A program made the translations under genes and the position numbers. Below, piece by piece: positions 51,879 to 60,613 of a stretch of DNA of 64,000 nt. The notes below the pieces were generated by a model. The model ran no database searches, had not been told where the DNA came from, and was given only the letters and a program-made list of their open reading frames with translations. This DNA comes from Clostridium sp. Its GTDB lineage: Bacteria > Bacillota > Clostridia > Lachnospirales > Lachnospiraceae. The first letter of the stretch is position 1. The number at the start of each line of letters is the position of its first letter. The stretch lies in the NCBI GenBank assembly GCA_023664775.1, contig JAMPEW010000012.1, positions 1 through 64,000 on the forward strand, written 5' to 3'.

Positions 51879-53660
51879 ATGAATCAAGAAGAAAAAAAAC
51901 AGGGATGGGTTTCCTGCCTTTGGGATTATGCCGAGGGGAGCAAAGGCAGGCTTGTATTATCTGTAATTTTATCAATCATAAGTGTACTATGTGGGATCTT
52001 GCCATATTATTGCTTTTATAAAGTGATTGACAGCTTTATTAGTGGGAGTATATCCGCTGAAATAATTTTAATGTGGAGCGGTTTTGCTTTTGTGGCATAT
52101 CTTATCAAGACGCTGTTCTTTGGGTTTTCAACAGCAATTTCCCATTATGCAGCTTTTCATATTCTCGAAGAATTAAGGCTTAGAGTGGCTGATAAGTTTT
52201 TACATGCACCGCTTGGTGCTGTGACAAAACATTCCATTGGTGAAATTAAAAATATTATGGTGGATAAAATCGAAGATATAGAACCGCCGCTTGCCCATAT
52301 GATACCTGAAGGTTCAGGACATATTATGCTGCCGGTTGTAAGCTTTATTGCACTGCTTTTGCTTAACTGGAAAATGGCTCTTGCCTCACTTGTAACTCTG
52401 CCTCTTTCATTTGTTTGTATGGCATTGACCTTCAAAATAAGCGGAAAGAATTTTGATAAATATGTGAAATCAAATGCTAGGATGAACAGCGTAATTGTTG
52501 AGTATGTTGAGGGCATTGAGGTTATAAAGGCATTTGGACGTTCGGGACAGTCTTATGAAAAGTATTCAGGAGCGATCGGGGATTACAAAAAATTTGTAGT
52601 AAAATGGCTTTCTTCCACATGGGTGACATTCAAGCTTGCTTTTGCACTTTTTCCGTCAACGCTTTTAGGTGTTCTTCCCATTGGACTTCTGTTAGCAGTA
52701 AACGGCAGCTTAACAGCGGCACAATTGGCGTTGTGCGTAATGCTTTCCATGTCTATGGTAACATCTTTGGGACAAATAGAAGTGTTTGGAAACAATATGA
52801 AACAGCTTCAACTTACAATTGAGGAGCTTCAGCAATACCTTGATATGCAAAAACTTCCCGAACCATACAAAAATGCTGAAATTTCAGATTATAACATTGA
52901 ACTCAAAAATGTTCATTTTTCATATGACGATAAATCTGAAGAAGTTTTGCACGGAATCAATCTGAACATTCCAAAAGGCAGTTTTACGGCGCTTGTAGGT
53001 CCTTCGGGTGGCGGGAAATCTACTGTTGCAAAACTGATTGCAAGATTTTGGGATGTAACTGACGGTGAAATAAAAATTGGCGGTGTGAACATTAAAGATA
53101 TACCCCTTTCGCAGCTTAGTAATATGGTAAGTTTTGTTACGCAGGATAATTTTTTATTCCGTTTATCTCTTAAAGAAAATATCCGGCTCGGAAATCCGCA
53201 GGCAAGTGACGAAGAAGTATATGCGGCGGCGAAAGCAGCACAGTGCGATGAATTTATAAAAAAACTCACTTATGGATATGACACGCCTGCCGGTGAAGCT
53301 GGTAAAAGACTTTCGGGTGGTGAAAAACAGAGAATAGCCATAGCAAGAATGATTCTGAAAAACGCTCCAATTGTTATTTTAGACGAAGCAACTGCATTTA
53401 CCGATCCCGAAAATGAATCAAAAATTCAGGAAAGCATTGCAAAACTTACAAATGGCAAAACCTTGCTTGTAATTGCACATAGATTGTCCACAATAAAAAA
53501 TGCTGATAATATCGTTGTTCTCAAGAATGGTGAAATTTTGGCGCAAGGCAAGCAGGAGAAACTTTTGAAAACCTGTTCTTTGTATAACCATATGTGGAAA
53601 ACTCACATAGGAGCAAAGGATTGGGCTGTTTCAGGAAAGGAGGCTGCAGGAAATGTTTAA
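51879..53660 (+). CDS. ABC transporter, fused permease-ATPase half 1
   Basis: 593 residues. Six membrane helices (about 20-300) form an exporter-type permease, then an ATPase domain with Walker A GPSGGGKST, Q-loop 'FVTQDNF', signature LSGGEKQ, Walker B VILDEAT and the H-loop 'IAHR'. The D-loop reads TAFTDPE rather than SALD. Pairs like this (IrtAB/YbtPQ type) either import siderophores despite the exporter fold or export drugs. Its stop overlaps the next gene by eight bases, so the two halves are a heterodimer. Confidence 0.9.
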   Translation: MNQEEKKQGWVSCLWDYAEGSKGRLVLSVILSIISVLCGILPYYCFYKVIDSFISGSISAEIILMWSGFAFVAYLIKTLFFGFSTAISHYAAFHILEELRLRVADKFLHAPLGAVTKHSIGEIKNIMVDKIEDIEPPLAHMIPEGSGHIMLPVVSFIALLLLNWKMALASLVTLPLSFVCMALTFKISGKNFDKYVKSNARMNSVIVEYVEGIEVIKAFGRSGQSYEKYSGAIGDYKKFVVKWLSSTWVTFKLAFALFPSTLLGVLPIGLLLAVNGSLTAAQLALCVMLSMSMVTSLGQIEVFGNNMKQLQLTIEELQQYLDMQKLPEPYKNAEISDYNIELKNVHFSYDDKSEEVLHGINLNIPKGSFTALVGPSGGGKSTVAKLIARFWDVTDGEIKIGGVNIKDIPLSQLSNMVSFVTQDNFLFRLSLKENIRLGNPQASDEEVYAAAKAAQCDEFIKKLTYGYDTPAGEAGKRLSGGEKQRIAIARMILKNAPIVILDEATAFTDPENESKIQESIAKLTNGKTLLVIAHRLSTIKNADNIVVLKNGEILAQGKQEKLLKTCSLYNHMWKTHIGAKDWAVSGKEAAGNV

Positions 53661-55401
53661 GACCGTAAAAAGAATTATAAATTGGTGCGGAGACTTTAAA
53701 GGTAAGCTTTACATTGGTTTTATTTTTTCGTTTTTTTCAACCTGGTTTGCTGCAATGCCTATCATGGTAGCGGCTTATACAGTTGGAACGCTTGTTGAAA
53801 GCAATCGAAATGGCACAGAGTTTAACCGAAATTTGATTTGGATCAGTTTTCTGGCAATAGCGGGTTTGGTACTGTTACGTTTTTTGTTTGATTATCTAAG
53901 GGCAAGATTTCAGGAGCCGATCAGCTATGAGCTTGTGGCAAGGGACAGACTTGCAGTAGGCGAGGCATTAAAAAGAGTATCACTTGGATATTTTCAAAAA
54001 GTGGATATTGGAAACATATTAAATTCAATTACTACAGGCTTGGGTGCACTTGAAAATATGGGTATAAGAATGGTTGACAGCTTTGTCGGCGGATACCTTA
54101 GCTTCCTTTGCGTTTTCCTTAGCTTGATGTATTTTAATCCTCTTGTTGCACTTATTGCGTTAGGAGGAGCTGCTTTGTCTTTTATGTTTTTGCTGCTCAT
54201 CTCAAAGTACAGCGTTAAAAATGCCCCTGTTTTGGCAAAGGCAGGCAGGGATTTGACAGCAGCAACGATTGAATACGCAAGAGGTTTGCCAATCGTAAAA
54301 TCATTTGGACAAAGCGGCACTTCCATGTCAGCTATGAAAAAAGCCTGCCGTGACAGCAAGAATATTTGTCTTAAAGTCGAGAATGGATTTATTCCAAACA
54401 ACTGCCTGCATTTGTTTTCACTAAGAATTGCGACTGTAATAATGGCGGGAACCTCCTGTTACTTAGGTCTTATCGGAGATATGCCGTTTACATTTATGTT
54501 AATGTTCGTATTTTTTTCATTCGAAATTTTTGCAAGGCTTGAACCGATCAGTGACAGTGCCCATATTTTAGGTGTTATAGATACGGCGATGAATCAGCTT
54601 GACGCATTAAAAGCTGACAAATACATAGACAGCGATGGCAGGGAAATCCCTATTGCCCATTATGACATTGAGTTTAAAAATGTACAGTTCGGATATGACA
54701 AAAGAGTGGTTCTTGAAAATGTAAGCTTCAAAATTCCTGAAAAGACGTCTACCGCAATCATAGGTCCGTCCGGTTCGGGAAAGAGTACAATTTGTAATTT
54801 GATAGCCCGCTTTTACGATGTCCAACAAGGAGATATTTTTGTTGGTGGTCATAATGTGCGTGAATTTACCTGTGACAGCCTTTTGAAGAACATTTCCATG
54901 GTATTTCAAAATGTTTACTTGTTTCATGACACGATTATAAACAATATTCGTTTTGGTAATCCGGACGCTGCAGATGATGAGGTTTATGCAGCAGCCAAAG
55001 CAGCAGGATGTCACGATTTTATTATGGATTTACCAAACGGATATGACACGGTTATCGGCGAGGGCGGCGGTACTCTTTCCGGTGGTGAAAAACAGAGAAT
55101 CAGTATCGCAAGGGCTATGTTAAAGAATGCACCGATTATAATTTTGGATGAGGCAACTGCAAGTGTTGATCCTGAAAATGAGCATTTAATTCAAGAGGCT
55201 ATTTCTAAACTGACTCACGGAAAAACAATCATTACAATTGCTCATCGGCTTGCGACGATTGAAAATGCCGATCAAATTTTGGTGATTGATGGCGGAAAAG
55301 TAGCACAAAAAGGCACTCACACACAGCTTATAAATCAGGAAGGCACATATCGTGATTTTATAAGAATCCGTGAGCAGGCAGAAGGTTGGCAAATTCAATA
55401 A
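53653..55401 (+). CDS. ABC transporter, fused permease-ATPase half 2
   Basis: 582 residues with the same layout: permease helices at about 18-300 ('YIGFIFSFFSTWFAAMPIMVAAY'), then Walker A GPSGSGKST, 'MVFQNVYLF' Q-loop, LSGGEKQRISIARAML, Walker B IIILDEATASVDPE and 'IIAHR'-type switch His ('TIAHRLATI'). The D-loop ASVDPE is consensus, unlike half 1, so the two ATP sites are probably unequal. ATG 53653 overlaps the end of half 1. Cargo unknown. Confidence 0.9.
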   Translation: MFKTVKRIINWCGDFKGKLYIGFIFSFFSTWFAAMPIMVAAYTVGTLVESNRNGTEFNRNLIWISFLAIAGLVLLRFLFDYLRARFQEPISYELVARDRLAVGEALKRVSLGYFQKVDIGNILNSITTGLGALENMGIRMVDSFVGGYLSFLCVFLSLMYFNPLVALIALGGAALSFMFLLLISKYSVKNAPVLAKAGRDLTAATIEYARGLPIVKSFGQSGTSMSAMKKACRDSKNICLKVENGFIPNNCLHLFSLRIATVIMAGTSCYLGLIGDMPFTFMLMFVFFSFEIFARLEPISDSAHILGVIDTAMNQLDALKADKYIDSDGREIPIAHYDIEFKNVQFGYDKRVVLENVSFKIPEKTSTAIIGPSGSGKSTICNLIARFYDVQQGDIFVGGHNVREFTCDSLLKNISMVFQNVYLFHDTIINNIRFGNPDAADDEVYAAAKAAGCHDFIMDLPNGYDTVIGEGGGTLSGGEKQRISIARAMLKNAPIIILDEATASVDPENEHLIQEAISKLTHGKTIITIAHRLATIENADQILVIDGGKVAQKGTHTQLINQEGTYRDFIRIREQAEGWQIQ

Positions 55402-55422
55402 TAACTGTAATTTGAAATAAAG

Positions 55423-55450
55423 AAAGCAACCGTATTGCGGTTGCTTTTTT
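55423..55450 (+). terminator. Terminator after the ABC pair
   Basis: AAAGCAACCG pairs with CGGTTGCTTT around TATTG, followed by T residues. Confidence 0.88.
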
Positions 55451-55504
55451 GGATGTTGTATCAATTCAGGTTATTGCAATATTTTTATGTCAGAATTGAG
55501 AACT

Positions 55505-55654
55505 ATGATCGAATGTAATTGTACACCATCTTGCCATAACTGTCTGCGTACTTGTGAAAACAAAAAGAACCATGACCTGCTCGACAGGAATTTATCGATT
55601 GAATTTTTGCATCTTTTTTTGTTTTACGCTATCAAGTGGATGAATGCTGCTTGA
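55505..55654 (+). CDS. Possible 49-residue Cys-rich protein
   Basis: ATG 55505 opens MIECNCTPSCHNCLRTCENK, with five Cys in 14 residues, then a mostly hydrophobic tail ('IEFLHLFLFYAIKWM'). The Cys pattern (CxC...CxxC...C) could bind metal. The ribosome site is weak (TTGAGAAC). It lies upstream of the XRE remnant and the first LytTR pair. Could be chance. Confidence 0.28.
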   Translation: MIECNCTPSCHNCLRTCENKKNHDLLDRNLSIEFLHLFLFYAIKWMNAA

Positions 55655-55699
55655 AAAAAGGAAATTCCTTTAGTATAATAGGGCTATAACAATAATAAT

Positions 55700-55745
55700 T
55701 TGACAAAAACTGCCTTTTTTATACAATATGGACTAAAATTAGTCC
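55700..55745 (+). promoter_or_regulatory. Promoter with palindromic operator
   Basis: TTGACA (55700-55705), 16 bp, TACAAT (55722-55727), directly followed by the palindrome GGACTAA-AA-TTAGTCC (55730-55745). This is a typical repressor-controlled promoter; the XRE remnant downstream is the likely former repressor. Confidence 0.7.
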
Positions 55746-55827
55746 CTTAAAATGGTTAATATCCAAGCAAATACCTATAAATGGACTGAAAGTAGGTACA
55801 TAGGTGGGTAATTTAGTGGAACAAAAA

Positions 55828-56001
55828 ATGGGACGAAATACAAATTAAAAAAACATAGTAAGTCTGAGACTGAAAAAGAAAATCGGGCAGACTGAGATGG
55901 TTGCATTACTGCAAATGGGAAATGTGTCTATGACCCATGAAGCATTTGTAAAGATAAAAAAGGCATACAGCATATTAGCGCAACTCAAATTAGAGGTATA
56001 A
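55828..56001 (+). pseudogene. Remnant of an XRE-family repressor
   Basis: MGRNTN from ATG 55828 stops at once; in another frame the sequence continues 'SLRLKKKIGQTEMVALLQMG', then 'VSMTHEAFVKIKKAYSILAQLKLEV' to TAA 55999-56001. That is the HTH of small XRE repressors ('LR...K.TQ.E.VA.LQ..G..MT...L.KIE'). A frameshift and internal loss have destroyed it, while its promoter palindrome is intact. Confidence 0.6.
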
Positions 56002-56066
56002 AAAATGTGTTGGAACAACATATGATGGATTGCTAAAATAATAGAATTTGAGGAAGTGAAGTTAAA

Positions 56067-56783
56067 ATGATTTATGTAGGTATTTGTGATGATTTAATGG
56101 AACACAGACAAATGTTAAAGAATGTATGTGAGAGATATTTCTCTGAACGTAGAATGAAATACGAGCTTGTGTTATTTCAATCGGGAGAGGAAATGCTGAC
56201 ATATAAAGGTGAACACCTTATGCTGTTGCTTTTGGATATAGAGATGAAGGGGATTACAGGCATAGATGTAATGCACAAGCTTTTACACAGCGATAAGATT
56301 TGGAGAATACTTTTCGTGTCAAGCCATGATGAACTCATGATTCAGACATTTGGTTTAAAAACCTTGGGCTACTGTTCAAAGCCTATAAAGTATGAAGATA
56401 TAAGCAGATGGCTTGACATAGCCATTGAGGAAAGTGACTGCAATAAGGTTATTCGTTTTGAGGACCATACGTTAATTAATGTTGATGAAATCATTTATAT
56501 TGAATCTGACGGACATTATATTCGTGTTCATACAATCAACGGTAATCCGCTGTTTGTTATGGATATATTTGAAGCGTCAAAGCTTTTGGATCATACGAGT
56601 GTAGCCAGAATACATAAATCATACATGGTTAATTTTTCATACATCGATCAGCTAACTACAAGATTTGTAAAGCTTCAGGAAAGCTGCAACCAGCTTCCCG
56701 TTGGAAGAAACTATAAGAATGACGTTAAGGAGCGGTATCAGGCATACATATATGAAGTTGCAAAGAGGCGGTCTAGGTTTTAG
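56067..56783 (+). CDS. LytTR-family response regulator 1
   Basis: 238 residues. Receiver domain (1-120) with acidic pair 'GICDDLM', phosphorylated Asp in 'LLLLDIEMKGITGIDVM' and Lys in 'GYCSKPIKYED'. LytTR DNA-binding domain (135-235): 'DEIIYIESDGHYIRVHTINGN', 'VARIHKSYMVNFSYIDQL', 'LPVGRNYKNDVKERY'. It is the AgrA type that binds direct repeats next to promoters. 24 bases ahead of its kinase. It is the best candidate to bind the repeats at 58187 and 14322. Confidence 0.92.
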   Translation: MIYVGICDDLMEHRQMLKNVCERYFSERRMKYELVLFQSGEEMLTYKGEHLMLLLLDIEMKGITGIDVMHKLLHSDKIWRILFVSSHDELMIQTFGLKTLGYCSKPIKYEDISRWLDIAIEESDCNKVIRFEDHTLINVDEIIYIESDGHYIRVHTINGNPLFVMDIFEASKLLDHTSVARIHKSYMVNFSYIDQLTTRFVKLQESCNQLPVGRNYKNDVKERYQAYIYEVAKRRSRF

Positions 56784-56806
56784 AATGTGCTGACGGGGGA
56801 TAAGGC

Positions 56807-58105
56807 ATGAGTCTGTTTTTTGAAATAGGGTATTGCGTTGTAGACATTGTTAATTTTATTTTGGCATACAGATTTTTCTTTGGGGAGAAATTAAAAAAGA
56901 ATGTTGTTAAATTTAGTTTCTTAATGCTTGGTATTATTATTTTACAGTGGGTCAATGTCAGCTTCATTGGGATAGAAAAGGATTTTTTAGATTTAATTTA
57001 TGGTTTTAGCATCGTATTGATGTTAGGAGAAGGAAAAATAATAAGGAGATTAATCATATATTTTGATTCTTATGTTGTGTCCGCTGTGTTTATCAGCTCT
57101 TTTCATTATACTATCTGTTTTTTCTTAAAAAGAAATCAGCAGCAGATGATACAAAATCCAGCTTATAGTATGGTGATGAACTGTACATTTTTGTTATTTG
57201 TAATGGTATATCTGCTATATCAAAGGATTACTCAAAAAGATAATCATTCCCTGATTGATTTTTCAACTGATCAACAAACTATATTATCCGTGGCATTATT
57301 TTGTTGTATGCTTATCATGAGTATATCACAACTCTTTTTTTATCATTCGGATATGCCATTAAATGTCAAGAATTTTTTTTGTATGCTAATGTCCCTGCTT
57401 TGTACCTTTTTTATTATTGTGCTTGTGTGGCTTTCACATTCCATAAGGACGAGAGACCGGTATATGCATGAAAGAGAATTAGCAAATCTGAGAATGTATG
57501 AGCAGGAGAAACGGTTTGTCGTAATAGAAAACTCAAATGAGGAGATCAAAAAATTCAAGCATGATGTTAAAGGACATATGATTGTGCTTCACAATTATAT
57601 AACACAAAAGGATTGTGAAGGGGCAGAGGAATACCTAAATAAAATAGGAGTTAAGCTTGAAAATGACGGAAGCAGAAGCTATACGGGAATTGTGGTGTTG
57701 GACGCCATTATTGATAATTACAGAAAGGAAATGGTTTCAAAGAATATAGAGTTTCACTGGGATGGAAAATGCAGGCTTTCAGAGACGGATGTTGATTTAT
57801 TTGATTTATGTACGATATTTGAGAACATTCTTGTAAATGCAATAGAGGCATGTGAAAAACTAGCTTCACACAGGGTGGTGGGCATTTCCGTACAAATGAT
57901 AAGTAAGAAGCTGTGTATTATTGAGAAAAATACGATGAGTGGAAATTTAGTTATAGATAAAGCTGGCGAGCTTGTTACAACAAAGCCTGATAAGAAAAAT
58001 CATGGCTTAGGAACAAAAAATATAAGGGACGTGGTTCTAAAACATGATGGAATGATAAAATTTGGAAGTGAGGACGGATGGTTTGAAATAGCATTGCAAA
58101 TATAA
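56807..58105 (+). CDS. AgrC-type GHKL sensor histidine kinase
   Basis: 432 residues. Six hydrophobic helices (about 5-205, e.g. 'FLMLGIIILQWVNVSFIG', 'LSVALFCCMLIMSISQLFF') form the sensor. The phospho-acceptor is H in 'KKFKHDVKGHMIVLHNYI'; the ATPase has the N box 'FENILVNAIEACEK' and G box 'NHGLGTKNIRDVV'. The domain order is that of peptide-sensing AgrC/ComD kinases. It follows its regulator and ends in a strong terminator. Confidence 0.9.
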   Translation: MSLFFEIGYCVVDIVNFILAYRFFFGEKLKKNVVKFSFLMLGIIILQWVNVSFIGIEKDFLDLIYGFSIVLMLGEGKIIRRLIIYFDSYVVSAVFISSFHYTICFFLKRNQQQMIQNPAYSMVMNCTFLLFVMVYLLYQRITQKDNHSLIDFSTDQQTILSVALFCCMLIMSISQLFFYHSDMPLNVKNFFCMLMSLLCTFFIIVLVWLSHSIRTRDRYMHERELANLRMYEQEKRFVVIENSNEEIKKFKHDVKGHMIVLHNYITQKDCEGAEEYLNKIGVKLENDGSRSYTGIVVLDAIIDNYRKEMVSKNIEFHWDGKCRLSETDVDLFDLCTIFENILVNAIEACEKLASHRVVGISVQMISKKLCIIEKNTMSGNLVIDKAGELVTTKPDKKNHGLGTKNIRDVVLKHDGMIKFGSEDGWFEIALQI

Positions 58106-58128
58106 AAGCTTCTGTTGAAAAAAATGAA

Positions 58129-58168
58129 AAACAGGGATTAAATGATAGAAATTTAATCCCTGTTTTTT
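58129..58168 (+). terminator. Terminator after the first LytTR/kinase operon
   Basis: AAACAGGGATTAAAT (58129-58143) pairs with ATTTAATCCCTGTTT (58151-58165), followed by T residues. Confidence 0.92.
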
Positions 58169-58186
58169 AGTTTATTTTGCAGAAAA

Positions 58187-58256
58187 ATGTCGTTTGTGCA
58201 GAAAAAGTGTCGTTCGTGCACGGACAATTGAAAGGTCCTTTTAATCCTTATACCAT
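58187..58256 (+). promoter_or_regulatory. Direct-repeat (LytTR-type) promoter of the peptide gene
   Basis: (A/G)TGTCGTT(T/C)GTGCA occurs at 58187 and 58207, 20 bp apart and nearly identical. TTGAAA (58228-58233) begins exactly 21 bp after the second copy; TACCAT (58251-58256) is 17 bp further. This is the same plan and motif as at 14322. Confidence 0.8.
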
Positions 58257-58308
58257 GAGATTACAGGCAGGTTTGAACTGTAATTTTATGGTAAAGGAGG
58301 GAAAGTAA

Positions 58309-58365
58309 ATGGCATTTTTTGTTTTGGATTTAACGTGGCTTACTAGATGGCTTTTATGGTGGTAA
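58309..58365 (+). CDS. 18-residue tryptophan-rich peptide, candidate signal or small toxin
   Basis: A very good ribosome site (AAAGGAGGG, eight bases before ATG) precedes MAFFVLDLTWLTRWLLWW, with four Trp and one Arg in 18 residues. The gene has its own LytTR-type promoter directly downstream of the kinase operon and is followed by a hairpin. It has no leader or processing motif of the AgrD type, so it would act as made, like short unmodified signal peptides, or as a membrane-active peptide. Too short for homology; the case rests on position, promoter and ribosome site. Confidence 0.6.
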   Translation: MAFFVLDLTWLTRWLLWW

Positions 58366-58375
58366 AAGAAAATTA

Positions 58376-58423
58376 AAGGGCTGCGAAATAAACTGTAAAA
58401 CATGATAATTTCACAGCCCTTTT
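58376..58423 (+). terminator. Hairpin between peptide gene and LytTR gene
   Basis: AAAGGGCTGCGAAAT pairs with ATTTCACAGCCCTTT with one C-A mismatch around an 18-base loop. It has only a short T run, so it may attenuate rather than fully end transcription into the next gene. Confidence 0.65.
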
Positions 58424-58444
58424 GAAAAGGGAAAAGGTAATCGC

Positions 58445-58837
58445 ATGTATCAGGAAAATGCAGACATAATTAAACCATATGAAGATAGCGGGCCGGTCAT
58501 TATCGCAATGTGGCATCATAATTTGGCACGGTTATATACAAAGGATATTTTATTTATCTCAAGGAATAAGGACAAAAGCAGGGTACATGTTATTGAAGAA
58601 GCCATACATTTTGGATTTGAAAAAAAGGTTTCATGTAAAATGAGACTGGATGAAGTGTATGAAATCTTAAAGGATTATGGATTTGAATATGCACATAACA
58701 GCTATTTGGTAAACCTTAGATATGTTATAAGAAAGACAAACATGGAATTGGAATTGATTGATGGTACACATCTGTCAATCGCCAGGACAAAGGAAAAAAA
58801 CTTTGCAGATGCTTTGGTAAGATTAGATAGAAATTAA
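58445..58837 (+). CDS. Stand-alone LytTR DNA-binding protein
   Basis: 130 residues, only a LytTR domain (about 28-128: 'KDILFISRNKDKSRVHVIEE', 'LDEVYEILKDYGFEYAHNSYLVNLRYVIRK', 'LSIARTKEKNFADAL') with a 27-residue lead. No receiver, so it is not controlled by phosphorylation. It may bind the same repeats as the full regulator and compete with it, or act alone on the GGCAACC repeats at 19219. It lies behind the peptide gene and probably shares its transcript at a lower level. Confidence 0.82.
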   Translation: MYQENADIIKPYEDSGPVIIAMWHHNLARLYTKDILFISRNKDKSRVHVIEEAIHFGFEKKVSCKMRLDEVYEILKDYGFEYAHNSYLVNLRYVIRKTNMELELIDGTHLSIARTKEKNFADALVRLDRN

Positions 58838-59004
58838 AAAGTACAGTAATGAATAGTAAAAGTATATATGAGTCAGACTGATTTACATAAAATAATCGAC
58901 CGATAAATATTTATTTAAACGGCAAAATACTATATTTTTGACGTTGATTACAAAGGATTTTTAAAGAATAAATAAAAAATTTTTATTGCTTGTGGGGGAT
59001 TGTA

Positions 59005-59730
59005 ATGTTTAATGTTGCAATATGTGATGATGAAATAGACGAGCTTGGGAGATTGGAGAAGATTTTAGAAGCAATAGCCACAAAAAATGGTATTTGTGTT
59101 GAAATTGAGGATTTTTTAAGCGGAGAAAAATTGTTGAAGCAAATGCGGGACAATAAGGTTCGGTATGATTTGATTTTTTTGGATATAGAAATGGAGCATT
59201 TGAACGGACTGGATACTGCGAAGCAGATTCGTGAAATGGATGAGCAGGTTTGTTTGATATATGTAACAGGTTTTGAAAGCTACGCATTGGAAGCATATGA
59301 GGTGCACCCGTATCATTTTATCTTGAAGCCCGTATCTGTGGAAGTGATTGAGAAATGTTTTTTGAAGGTATATAAAAACATTTCGGACGAAGCCTGTTAT
59401 TTTGAGTTTCAATATAAAAGGATCTATTACAAATTACCGGTGCGCAATATTATACTGTTTGAAAGTGACAAAAGACGTATTCATATTTATCTCGCCGATG
59501 GGACTGTTTGTACATACTATGATAAGCTGGGGTTGATTGAAGCCAAGCTGCAAAATGTCAATTTTTGGAGAATACACCAGTCGTATTTGATTCATGCAAA
59601 ATACATTCGGTATAAAGCATTTAATTATGTTGTGCTGACAAATGGCAGAAAAATCTTTATAAGTGAACACAGAAGAAAAGAGATTAATGAAAAATATTTA
59701 AAAATGATTGAGAGGCAGTTTATTGAGTGA
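59005..59730 (+). CDS. LytTR-family response regulator 2
   Basis: 241 residues. Receiver: 'VAICDDEIDELGRLEKIL', Asp in 'LIFLDIEMEHLNGLDTA' and Lys in 'YHFILKPVSVEV'. LytTR domain: 'VRNIILFESDKRRIHIYLADGTV', 'FWRIHQSYLIHAKYI', 'IFISEHRRKEINEKY'. Closest in plan to the regulator at 56067 but clearly diverged. The ATG 59005 follows GGGGGAT. The kinase gene starts inside its 3' end. Confidence 0.92.
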   Translation: MFNVAICDDEIDELGRLEKILEAIATKNGICVEIEDFLSGEKLLKQMRDNKVRYDLIFLDIEMEHLNGLDTAKQIREMDEQVCLIYVTGFESYALEAYEVHPYHFILKPVSVEVIEKCFLKVYKNISDEACYFEFQYKRIYYKLPVRNIILFESDKRRIHIYLADGTVCTYYDKLGLIEAKLQNVNFWRIHQSYLIHAKYIRYKAFNYVVLTNGRKIFISEHRRKEINEKYLKMIERQFIE

Positions 59731-60484
59731 TAAGGATATGGTTGGAATTTTAATCAATATTTTATTCGTGGTGGTTTCCCTTGTTTTACTGCTGTATATC
59801 AAGCTGATTTACACATATGAGCAGAAACGAAAAAACGATATATTGAAACGGGAATTGGATTTGTATTTGGATAATATAAAGGAAAATACAATACTCGAAA
59901 TGAAAAAAAATAGGCATGACTTGAAACATAAGCTTACATATATGCTGGTGCTTTCAAGAAATAAGGAGTATGAAAAGCTGGAAGCATACATTGAAGAACT
60001 GGCAGATTTAAAATCTGCGGACGGTCTGTCGGTTGCAAAAACGAATCATACACTTATTGACACCTTGGTTAATTCCAAATATGTGGCGGCTCAAAGCTGT
60101 GGCATCCGATTTCGGGCGAAGCTGGACATACCCTATAATCTGCCCTTTGACAATGCAGATTTGTGTGTGATTTTGGGAAATGTGCTGGATAATGCAATAG
60201 AAGCGAATCGGAAACAAGGGATAGAGGATGCCTATATTAATTTGAAAATGAAATATGATAGGGGGAATCTTGCCATATTTTTGGAAAATACTTTTGATGG
60301 CATTGTGAAAAAAGACAGTAAGGGAAAACTTGTTACAAGGAAAAAAAACAGAGAAAGCCATGGGATAGGGATATGCTCCATTCAAAATTCCCTGACAAAA
60401 TATCACGGCTATATGGGTATTAATGTTAAGGATAAGATATATAAGCTTATGATTATCATGTACCCACCACAGACACAACGGTAA
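59723..60484 (+). CDS. GHKL histidine kinase with one membrane helix
   Basis: 253 residues from TTG 59723 (AGAGG seven bases upstream; ATG 59738 is an alternative). One helix ('GILINILFVVVSLVLLLYIKLIY') replaces the usual six-helix sensor. The acceptor His is in 'KKNRHDLKHKLTYM', N box 'LGNVLDNAIEANRK', G box 'ESHGIGICSIQNSL'. The start overlaps its regulator by eight bases. Lacking a sensor, it may respond to a cytoplasmic or membrane cue or to the other kinase; inference. Confidence 0.88.
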   Translation: MSDKDMVGILINILFVVVSLVLLLYIKLIYTYEQKRKNDILKRELDLYLDNIKENTILEMKKNRHDLKHKLTYMLVLSRNKEYEKLEAYIEELADLKSADGLSVAKTNHTLIDTLVNSKYVAAQSCGIRFRAKLDIPYNLPFDNADLCVILGNVLDNAIEANRKQGIEDAYINLKMKYDRGNLAIFLENTFDGIVKKDSKGKLVTRKKNRESHGIGICSIQNSLTKYHGYMGINVKDKIYKLMIIMYPPQTQR

Positions 60485-60525
60485 AAGAAAATATAAGAAA
60501 TATAAAAACGGATTGAAAAAGGAAA

Positions 60526-60592
60526 GGCTTGACAGAACCGAAAATCCGCGTACTTACATCGGATTTTGAAGTATGTCCTGTCAGCCCTTTTG
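60526..60592 (+). terminator. Nested hairpin between kinase and XRE gene
   Basis: GGCTTGACAG pairs with CTGTC-AGCCC (outer) and GAAAATCCG with CGGATTTT (inner), ending in CCCTTTT. It probably ends the kinase transcript. Confidence 0.6.
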
Positions 60593-60613
60593 AATTGATA
60601 GGGAGACAAAAAT

